This document shows, piece by piece, positions 1 through 4,598 of a DNA stretch of 9,007 nucleotides. The stretch spans positions 1 through 9,007 of the forward strand of contig CAIYBQ010000014.1 of the NCBI GenBank assembly GCA_903924445.1, in the 5' to 3' direction. Within the stretch, counting starts at the first letter, position 1, and each line of letters starts with the position of its first letter. The notes beneath the pieces are model-generated. The model saw only the letters and a list, made by a program, of their open reading frames with translations, was not told the origin of the DNA and searched no databases. The translations under genes were made by a program, and so were the position numbers. The stretch is from an uncultured Armatimonadota bacterium (GTDB taxonomy: Bacteria; Armatimonadota; Armatimonadia; Armatimonadales; Armatimonadaceae).

Positions 1-105
1 CCCGGAGGCGCGGTTTGCTGCGCACCGACACCGCCTGTAAAACCGCGTGGTCTTTCGCTCAATATGGCTGGTGGCTGCGATTCTACTTCGGGGTGCTGCT
101 CATGA
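1..105 (+). CDS. C-terminal tail of an unidentified cysteine-rich protein (5' truncated)
   Basis: Frame 1 is open from the window edge to a TGA at 103-105, giving 34 residues. The stop overlaps the ATG of arsC (102-104) in an ATGA arrangement, the usual sign of translational coupling within an operon. The tail is rich in cysteine: a CC pair near residues 6-7, one Cys near residue 26, and a final SGCCS. Cysteine pairs at a C-terminus directly before arsC would fit an arsenic-binding protein such as an ArsM-type methyltransferase or an ArsR-type repressor, both of which often carry such tails. That assignment is inference from composition and position. Too little of the protein is visible to name it, and the reading frame itself is supported only by the overlap and the lack of stops. 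Confidence 0.42.
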   Translation, partial: PGGAVCCAPTPPVKPRGLSLNMAGGCDSTSGCCS

Positions 106-512
106 AAACGGCACTCTTTGTTTGTGTTCACAACGCCGGGCGCTCCCAGGCAGCGGAAGCCTTCCTCAATCACATCGCCGCTGAGCGTGCCCTCCCAATC
201 CGCGGTCAAAGCGCAGGAACCGAAGGCGGTGCGATGCTGAATCCGACGGTGGTCGCGCTGAAGCAGACGCGTGGCATATCGATGGAAGGCCAGTCTCCAA
301 AGATCCTGACGCAGGAAATGGCGGATGCGGCGGACAAGGTCATCACAATGGGCTGCGGCGTCGATGCCGATAAGTGCCCAGCGCGCGTTCACTTTACGGA
401 TGACTGGGGTCTAGATGACCCAAAGGGCCGCCCCGAGGCGGAAGTCGAAGTGATCCTGACGGAAATCGAAGCCCGGGTCTTGCTGCTTATCGACGAGCTT
501 CAAGTACCCTGA
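102..512 (+). CDS. arsC: Arsenate reductase, thioredoxin-coupled (low-molecular-weight phosphatase fold)
   Basis: A 136-residue cytoplasmic enzyme that reduces arsenate to arsenite. The start is ATG 102, because the family's first beta strand (KTALFVCVHNAGRSQ) begins there; upstream codons in this frame do not look like the family. The phosphatase-type P-loop C-x5-R-S is at residues 8-15 (CVHNAGRS). Cys85 and Cys92 (MGCGVDADKCP) are seven residues apart, as are Cys82 and Cys89 of the plasmid pI258 enzyme. The three cysteines Cys8, Cys85 and Cys92 therefore fit the thiol relay in which a disulfide forms and is reduced by thioredoxin. The DP pair with the general-acid Asp lies at about residues 106-107 (WGLDDPKG). 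Length is normal for the family. It overlaps the upstream tail by 3 nt and the downstream channel gene by one base, so it is almost certainly part of one ars operon. A pure protein tyrosine phosphatase is unlikely given the extra cysteine pair. Confidence 0.93.
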   Translation: MKTALFVCVHNAGRSQAAEAFLNHIAAERALPIRGQSAGTEGGAMLNPTVVALKQTRGISMEGQSPKILTQEMADAADKVITMGCGVDADKCPARVHFTDDWGLDDPKGRPEAEVEVILTEIEARVLLLIDELQVP

Positions 513-1183
513 TGGCAAAGCTGCAACATATTTTCGGTGCAGAGCTGATCGGAACCGCGATGGTCACCGCCGGGCCGATTGCCTGGGGAATCTGGAAGAG
601 CTCAGGCGGGGTTGGAACACTCCTCGATGCCGCCATCGTCAGCGCACTCCCAGTGCTTCTCGGGATTTTCCTGTTTCGGACAACTAGCTCACAGTTCAAC
701 CCGGCGGTGACACTCTGGCTGCTATTGACTCGCCGTGTAACGGGCGGCGAAGCGGCAGCGGCATTTGCAGGACAAGTCATCGGTGCAATTGGAATCGCCT
801 TGATGTTACGCACTGTGTCAGCGGTGCCACCGGCCGGGATGACGGTGCCACATGTGTCGGTCCCGACAGGCATCATCGTTGAGCTACTCCTCACGCTAAG
901 CCTCCTTGGAATCATCCGGAAGGTTGCCGTGACATCGGCTGGCGATTACGCAAAAGACACACCGGCAGTGATCATAGCTGCGGGTGTTGTCGGCCTGATT
1001 ATTCTCGGCGGACCATACACCGATGCCAGTATGAATCCAGCACGCTCCCTCGGTCCGGCAATCGCCGCGGGTCACGGGACGAGTGTCCATCAAGTTGTTT
1101 ACTGGTTAGGTCCGCTGGTAGCGGCGGCGATTCTGTCACTTACTGACCGATTACTGCAAAGGCATCAATTGCCAAGTAATTGA
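512..1183 (+). CDS. aqpS: MIP-family channel, AqpS-like aquaglyceroporin of an ars operon
   Basis: A 223-residue inner-membrane channel of the aquaporin/glycerol facilitator superfamily. Two half-helix signatures are visible: NPAVT at residues 63-67 and NPARS at 175-179, the latter carrying the selectivity-filter arginine (Arg178). About six hydrophobic segments surround them, at roughly residues 5-27, 37-56, 81-100, 119-136, 150-167 and 193-212, as expected for the fold. The ATG overlaps the last base of the arsC stop (TGATG), so the two are translationally coupled. In Sinorhizobium meliloti the aquaglyceroporin AqpS sits in the ars operon beside arsC and lets arsenite leave the cell down its gradient; the context suggests the same role here. 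The first loop reads SSQFNPAVT where most members have a His two residues before the Asn. Glycerol or water transport cannot be excluded from sequence alone. The gene symbol is by context. Confidence 0.88.
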   Translation: MAKLQHIFGAELIGTAMVTAGPIAWGIWKSSGGVGTLLDAAIVSALPVLLGIFLFRTTSSQFNPAVTLWLLLTRRVTGGEAAAAFAGQVIGAIGIALMLRTVSAVPPAGMTVPHVSVPTGIIVELLLTLSLLGIIRKVAVTSAGDYAKDTPAVIIAAGVVGLIILGGPYTDASMNPARSLGPAIAAGHGTSVHQVVYWLGPLVAAAILSLTDRLLQRHQLPSN

Positions 1184-1222
1184 CGAATTTGAACAGAGAA
1201 CACCTGTGCATTGAACATTTTA

Positions 1223-1252
1223 TTTAACATAAAAATAAAACTATCTTAATAA
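1223..1252 (+). promoter_or_regulatory. Possible promoter of the prepilin gene in an AT-rich intergenic region
   Basis: The stretch 1211-1258 is strikingly AT-rich compared with its surroundings. TTTAAC (1223-1228) followed about 17-18 bp later by TTAATAA (1246-1252) could be -35 and -10 elements. This would give a leader of about 90 nt before the prepilin start. TTGAAC at 1211-1216 is another -35 candidate. The match is loose, and the exact boxes are uncertain. Confidence 0.28.
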
Positions 1253-1336
1253 TTAGGTAGTAGCGACGGAACTGACCAGCCAGTATCATTGCCAGCGTTG
1301 TTACAGCGTGGGCTCGTCCTGCGTGACTACAAACAT

Positions 1337-1340
1337 GGAG
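1337..1340 (+). promoter_or_regulatory. Ribosome binding site of the prepilin gene
   Basis: GGAG lies 10 nt before the ATG at 1351. It is the only Shine-Dalgarno-like sequence near that start, and it supports the ATG placed just before the short charged pilin leader. Confidence 0.5.
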
Positions 1341-1350
1341 AAAATTACTA

Positions 1351-2259
1351 ATGAACGCAATCCGCAGCCACCGGAACGCTTTTACACTGATTGAACTTTT
1401 AGTCGTAATCGCTATCATCGCTATCCTCGCAGCTATCCTCTTCCCTGTCTTCGCTCAGGCACGTGAGAAGGCTCGCCAGTCCAGCTGTTTGTCCAACACC
1501 AAGCAAATGGGTCTTGGAATCATGATGTATACGCAGGACTACGATGAGACCTACCCACAGGCTTATTGGTATACAAACGACACCGATGGTTCTGCAGGGT
1601 ACAACCAATGGTCTGGCATGATTCAGCCATATGTGAAGAACGTCGGCATCTTCGTCTGCCCATCGGACCCAAACAAGGGTGTTGCACCAACCAATCCAGG
1701 CATCGACCTCCAGGCACCACGTATCTCCTACGTCGCCAACAGTGCCGTCCTTCCACGTAAGCGCCGCTCCATCGACCCGGCAAACGTTGCATCCGCTGCA
1801 TCGATTGATGCCCCAGCTGATGTCATCGTTATCGGTGAAATGACAAACACGCTTGCATGTATCAACGACACATCGAACGCCGGAACGGCTGGTGGTGGCT
1901 TTGTGAACAAGTCACACCGCTCAACCAATGCCTACATGACGAGTGCGTCTGGTGGTACATGGAAGGGTGAAGCTGTTGCTGACTACCAGCTGAGCGCTGT
2001 GTATGCTGTTACCCCACAGCTTGCAAATGCTGCATTTGCTGCATGTAAGGCTCCTGGTTATGCAGGCGGCGCGCTGCACATTGCCTACACCCAGGCTGAT
2101 CGTCACACCGGTGGTTCCTGCTACACCTTCGCAGATGGCCATTCAAAGTGGATGAAGCTTGAGCAGACTCTGAACCCAAATAACTTCCTCTGGGGCAAGC
2201 AGGTTTACACTGCTGGTAACAAGCCTGTCCTTGATCAGGCTGGCTTCCCAGTTCGCTAA
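1351..2259 (+). CDS. Type IV pilin-like protein with prepilin N-terminus and H-X9-DG domain (DUF1559 family)
   Basis: A 302-residue secreted or surface pseudopilin-like protein. Residues 1-10 form a short basic leader, followed by the class III signal FTLIELLVV with Glu at mature position 5 and a hydrophobic helix to about residue 31. The cleavage site is Ala10/Phe11 rather than the usual Gly/Phe. The globular part (AREKARQSSCLSN, then YTQDYDE) is the DUF1559 type. Near the C-terminus, His252 followed by nine residues and Asp262-Gly263 (RHTGGSCYTFADGH) is the H-X9-DG motif of proteins processed with prepilin-like signals. Such proteins are abundant, usually as many paralogs, in Planctomycetota, Verrucomicrobiota and Armatimonadota; their exact role is unknown. 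The gene stands alone with its own leader and a strong terminator. Proline is coded almost only by CCA and many Ala/Gly codons end in T, unlike the neighbouring ars and lipoprotein genes, which suggests strong expression. Confidence 0.92.
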   Translation: MNAIRSHRNAFTLIELLVVIAIIAILAAILFPVFAQAREKARQSSCLSNTKQMGLGIMMYTQDYDETYPQAYWYTNDTDGSAGYNQWSGMIQPYVKNVGIFVCPSDPNKGVAPTNPGIDLQAPRISYVANSAVLPRKRRSIDPANVASAASIDAPADVIVIGEMTNTLACINDTSNAGTAGGGFVNKSHRSTNAYMTSASGGTWKGEAVADYQLSAVYAVTPQLANAAFAACKAPGYAGGALHIAYTQADRHTGGSCYTFADGHSKWMKLEQTLNPNNFLWGKQVYTAGNKPVLDQAGFPVR

Positions 2260-2270
2260 GCTGTAAGAAA

Positions 2271-2295
2271 CCTCCCGGATCCCCCATCCGGCAGG
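2271..2295 (+). repeat. Hairpin directly upstream of the terminator stem
   Basis: CCGGAT (2275-2280) and ATCCGG (2286-2291) form a perfect 6-bp stem with a C5 loop. The stem is extended by CCT (2271-2273) pairing with AGG (2293-2295) across a C/C mismatch. It ends one base before the terminator hairpin, so the transcript's 3' end would carry two stacked stem-loops. Confidence 0.6.
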
Positions 2296-2296
2296 A

Positions 2297-2332
2297 GGCC
2301 GTGCTGCGCAAGCAGCACGGCCTTTCTTCTTT
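2297..2332 (+). terminator. Rho-independent terminator of the prepilin gene
   Basis: GGCCGTGCTGC (2297-2307) and GCAGCACGGCC (2312-2322) are perfect inverted repeats, giving an 11-bp GC-rich stem with a GCAA (GNRA-type) tetraloop. The T-rich tract TTTCTTCTTT follows at once. It lies 37 nt after the stop codon and separates this gene from the lipoprotein gene. Confidence 0.93.
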
Positions 2333-2340
2333 CCATCTGC

Positions 2341-2346
2341 TACACT
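2341..2346 (+). promoter_or_regulatory. -10 element placed for a leaderless start of the lipoprotein gene
   Basis: TACACT fits the TANNNT pattern and lies exactly 6 nt before the GTG at 2353. Transcription would then start at or next to the first base of the start codon. No Shine-Dalgarno sequence exists between the preceding terminator and the GTG (CTTTCCATCTGC, then TCACCC). No -35 element is evident, as the required position falls in the terminator stem. Confidence 0.4.
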
Positions 2347-2352
2347 TCACCC

Positions 2353-3102
2353 GTGAACCGACGCTCCTTCATCGCGGTAGCCATCACCTCTGCAACAGGC
2401 CTTGCCGCCGCAAGCTGTGCACGCGTACCAGCCGGCTCCGGTGATTCCGCCGTCCTCTTACGCGTCCGCGCCGTCTACCGCGGTGAAGTGACAAACTCGC
2501 TCTCCCTGCGGCAAAACAGCTACTTCTTCCTGATCCACCGAACAGACTCTCTCAATGACCCGGGACCCGGTCCCGTGGTCCAGGCTCCCTGGGGTGGAAA
2601 TGGGTTTGCATCCGCGAGCCAACCGGGCGCGCAAGGATTTGTCGGTTTTGTGCAATACGATGCCGGCGGATTTGGCGTCTACAGCCTCCAAAGTGGTGGA
2701 ACGCTGTTGCCTCCGGAAGCACGCGTTTTCGAATATCTGGGGACGCCTGAAACCAGCATCACCCCGCGCCCAGGCGAACGCGAGCTCCTCTTCCAGCTCG
2801 ATCTCAGCCGCCTCCCCCTCGCCGACAAGCGGTATGTGTATATCAACATCATTTCGACAGACACCATCCCGCAGACACCGGATGACCAGGTAAAGCTCTG
2901 GGATGCCATCGAGGATGGCACAAAGCCACAAAGCCTCACGCCGTGGGTGGTGCTGGATACATCGATTAATGACCGTAAATCCAACCAAGTAGATGCCCGT
3001 GAGCCTGCGTTTAACGATGTCCGTGACCGCATTAACGGCCCTCCCGTGGATGAGCCAACGCTTGATCTTGTGGACTGGCAGGTCGATATCCAGCGGGGGT
3101 AG
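2353..3102 (+). CDS. Predicted lipoprotein of unknown function
   Basis: A 249-residue protein that I do not recognise with certainty. The N-terminus (MNRRSFIAVAITSATG, then LAAASC) is a bacterial lipoprotein signal with Cys22 as the lipidation site. The lipobox AAS-C is slightly atypical, with Ala rather than Leu at -3. Arg3-Arg4 followed by Ser-Phe-Ile resembles a twin-arginine signal, so Tat export is possible. The mature part is rich in beta-type, aromatic and Gly/Pro stretches: a YFFLIHRTD segment near residues 57-65, a GPGPVV...PWGGNGF segment near 72-86, GFVGFVQYD near 95-103, and an acidic C-terminus. I have a vague memory of similar aromatic motifs in other Armatimonadota lipoproteins, but offer that only as a hint. 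The start is GTG 2353; no earlier start fits, because the terminator lies just upstream. It appears monocistronic. Confidence 0.72.
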   Translation: MNRRSFIAVAITSATGLAAASCARVPAGSGDSAVLLRVRAVYRGEVTNSLSLRQNSYFFLIHRTDSLNDPGPGPVVQAPWGGNGFASASQPGAQGFVGFVQYDAGGFGVYSLQSGGTLLPPEARVFEYLGTPETSITPRPGERELLFQLDLSRLPLADKRYVYINIISTDTIPQTPDDQVKLWDAIEDGTKPQSLTPWVVLDTSINDRKSNQVDAREPAFNDVRDRINGPPVDEPTLDLVDWQVDIQRG

Positions 3103-3131
3103 TTTTTCTGTAGGATGCTTGAATGCAAATC

Positions 3132-3163
3132 CAAGTGAGAACTTTCTCACCTGTCGATGACAG
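3132..3163 (+). promoter_or_regulatory. Cluster of dyads upstream of dgoD, candidate operator
   Basis: GTGAGAACTTTCTCAC (3135-3150) is a perfect dyad with 7-bp arms and a 2-nt centre. The symmetry extends to 3132-3153 with one mismatched pair. A second dyad, CTGTC-GAT-GACAG (3151-3163), abuts it. Both lie 23-54 bp before the -35 box of the dgoD promoter, where a sugar-acid-responsive regulator of GntR or similar type could bind. Function is inferred; no regulator gene is in the window. Confidence 0.45.
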
Positions 3164-3185
3164 TGCATCCAACCCGGTAAGCACC

Positions 3186-3214
3186 TTGACACATCGCACC
3201 TGTCCAGTGATAGT
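3186..3214 (+). promoter_or_regulatory. Sigma-70-type promoter of dgoD
   Basis: A perfect -35 box TTGACA (3186-3191), a 17-bp spacer, and GATAGT (3209-3214) matching four of six -10 positions. The predicted transcription start is about 3220-3222. That is downstream of the first in-frame ATG (3217), which therefore could not be the start codon of this transcript. Confidence 0.62.
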
Positions 3215-3240
3215 GGATGCTCACGAACATCCCCACGATC

Positions 3241-3245
3241 AAAGG
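3241..3245 (+). promoter_or_regulatory. Ribosome binding site that decides the dgoD start
   Basis: AAAGG lies 7 nt before GTG 3253, a normal Shine-Dalgarno spacing. The alternative ATG at 3217 has no such site at proper distance. Confidence 0.55.
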
Positions 3246-3252
3246 CACTATT

Positions 3253-4404
3253 GTGAAAGTCGAACGTATCGAGCTCTTCCCCGTCGCACCCCGCTGGCTC
3301 CTCTGTAAGATCACCGCTGAAGGCGGCTACACTGGCTGGGGCGAACCCATCGTCGAAGGGAAAGCCGCAACCGTCGCCGCGTGCGTAGAGGAAATGAGCG
3401 ACTTCGTCATCGGACACGATGCCCGTAACATCGAAGACCTCTTCCAAGTCCTCTACCGAGGTGGCTTTTACCGCGGCGGGGCCATCGAAATGTCCGCGAT
3501 ATCGGGAATCGAGCAAGCCCTCTGGGACATTAAAGGCAAGGCATTGGGCGTCCCGGTTTACGAGCTCCTCGGCGGGGCGGTACGTGACAAAATGCGGATG
3601 TACGCCTGGATTAACGGCGAAACTCCAGCAGATATCGCCGTGGCCGCCAAAGCCCGGGTGGAACAAGGGTACACAGCGATAAAGATGAACGGCGTGGATG
3701 ACCCTCTCGAATGGATTGAATCTCCCGCGACAATTGACCGGGTTGTGGCCAAGGTTGCAGCCGCCCGGGATGCGGTTGGCCGCGGGGTAGGTATTGGGGT
3801 TGATTTCCACGGACGCGTTCATAGAGGCTTAGCAAAAGTCCTCTTCCGTGCGCTTGAGCCCTTCGACCTGATGTTTATCGAGGAGCCGGTGCTCGCCGAA
3901 AATGGAGAGGCATTTGTAGAACTATCTCGGCAGTCGTGCATTCCGATTGCCACGGGTGAGCGACATTACACGCGCTGGGGCTTCAAACAGCTGCTTGCAC
4001 AGGGCGGCGTCGCGATTGTGCAGCCTGACCTTTCGCACGCGGGTGGGATTTGGGAATGCCGGAAGATTGCTGCGATGGCAGAAGCCTACGATGTTGCATT
4101 TGCGCCACATTGCCCGCTCGGACCAATCGCACTTGCGAGCTGCCTGCAGGTTGACTTTTGCACACCAAATGCGGTTCTACAGGAGCAGAGCCTGGATGTT
4201 CACTACAGTGCGGGTACGGATGCGATGAAGTACATCCTTTCACCAGACACATTCACGTTTGATGCCGGCTACATCAAGCGCCCACTTGGCCCTGGGCTAG
4301 GTGTCGTTGTGAATGAGGATGCCATCCGTGAAGCCGCTGCTAATGGCCACCGCTGGCGAAACCCGGTTTGGCGCAACGCCGATGGCTGCGTCACAGAGTG
4401 GTGA
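3253..4404 (+). CDS. dgoD: D-galactonate dehydratase (enolase superfamily)
   Basis: Cytoplasmic enzyme that dehydrates D-galactonate to 2-keto-3-deoxy-galactonate, the first step of the De Ley-Doudoroff route of galactonate catabolism. The sequence tracks the E. coli DgoD protein, as I recall it, along its whole length: PRWLLCKI, TGWGEP, YRGGFYRGG, GIEQALWDIKGK, VLAE, IVQPDLSHAGG, APHCPLGPIALASC, NAVLQEQS and the terminal WRNPVWR...VTEW. From GTG 3253 the protein has 383 residues against 382 in E. coli, and every key residue is offset by +1. The metal ligands are Asp184, Glu210 and Glu236; the catalytic histidines are His186 (DFHGR) and His286 (APHCPLGP). GTG 3253 was preferred over ATG 3217 because of the Shine-Dalgarno site, the promoter position and this length match. 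No other dgo gene (2-keto-3-deoxy-galactonate kinase, aldolase or transporter) is adjacent, so the rest of the pathway must be elsewhere. A related sugar-acid dehydratase activity is possible but less likely. Confidence 0.94.
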   Translation: MKVERIELFPVAPRWLLCKITAEGGYTGWGEPIVEGKAATVAACVEEMSDFVIGHDARNIEDLFQVLYRGGFYRGGAIEMSAISGIEQALWDIKGKALGVPVYELLGGAVRDKMRMYAWINGETPADIAVAAKARVEQGYTAIKMNGVDDPLEWIESPATIDRVVAKVAAARDAVGRGVGIGVDFHGRVHRGLAKVLFRALEPFDLMFIEEPVLAENGEAFVELSRQSCIPIATGERHYTRWGFKQLLAQGGVAIVQPDLSHAGGIWECRKIAAMAEAYDVAFAPHCPLGPIALASCLQVDFCTPNAVLQEQSLDVHYSAGTDAMKYILSPDTFTFDAGYIKRPLGPGLGVVVNEDAIREAAANGHRWRNPVWRNADGCVTEW

Positions 4405-4454
4405 ATCTCCGCGTATCAAGTCCAGAGCACTCTCATGGGTGTGTCAGCGATATT

Positions 4455-4468
4455 GTGTCTGGAGACAC
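4455..4468 (+). repeat. Short perfect inverted repeat downstream of dgoD
   Basis: GTGTCT-GG-AGACAC is a perfect dyad 50 nt after the dgoD stop. It is followed by GTAATTGGTCTGTTT, without a real T-tract, so it is at best a weak terminator. It could equally be a protein-binding site upstream of the next gene. Confidence 0.35.
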
Positions 4469-4559
4469 GTAATTGGTCTGTTTGAAAATCTATTAGTTGC
4501 CGACTGAAACTATAGGCATCTATTTTTCGTCCTAATTCACAAGCTTCGCAATCACACGA

Positions 4560-4586
4560 AATTGGCAATTCCGGTAGAATTACCGG
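4560..4586 (+). promoter_or_regulatory. Two abutting dyads over the start region of the TPR gene
   Basis: AATTG-G-CAATT (4560-4570) is followed directly by CCGGTAGAATTACCGG (4571-4586), whose 6-bp arms are perfect. The second dyad overlaps a -10-like TAGAAT (4575-4580; five of six matches to TATAAT) and runs into the G-rich ribosome binding site. It could be an operator or an RNA hairpin that hides the ribosome binding site. No convincing -35 box is present at 16-19 bp. Confidence 0.4.
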
Positions 4587-4591
4587 GGGGG
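4585..4591 (+). promoter_or_regulatory. G-rich ribosome binding site of the TPR gene
   Basis: Seven consecutive G residues lie 7 nt before ATG 4599. This spacing favours ATG 4599 over the in-frame TTG at 4593, which would be only 1 nt from the site. Confidence 0.55.
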
Positions 4592-4598
4592 TTTGCAT

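Noticed and set aside
15..101. N-terminal extension of arsC from TTG 15
   Set aside because: The added 29 residues do not belong to the family, whose first strand begins at ATG 102; the ATGA overlap with frame 1 also favours ATG 102.
487..915. Antisense open frame opposite the arsC end and the channel gene
   Set aside because: Low-complexity Ser/Pro/Ala-rich product with no motif, fully covered by the well-supported MIP channel.
2458..3822. Antisense open frame of 454 codons spanning the lipoprotein gene and half of dgoD
   Set aside because: It crosses two real plus-strand genes and an intergenic region, shows no domain or export signal, and its composition (rich in Arg, His, Cys, Gly) is that of a GC-rich shadow frame. 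The dgoD evidence on the other strand is overwhelming.
4593..4598. TTG 4593 as start of the TPR protein
   Set aside because: It lies 1 nt after the ribosome binding site; ATG 4599 has the proper 7-nt spacing and begins a normal signal peptide.
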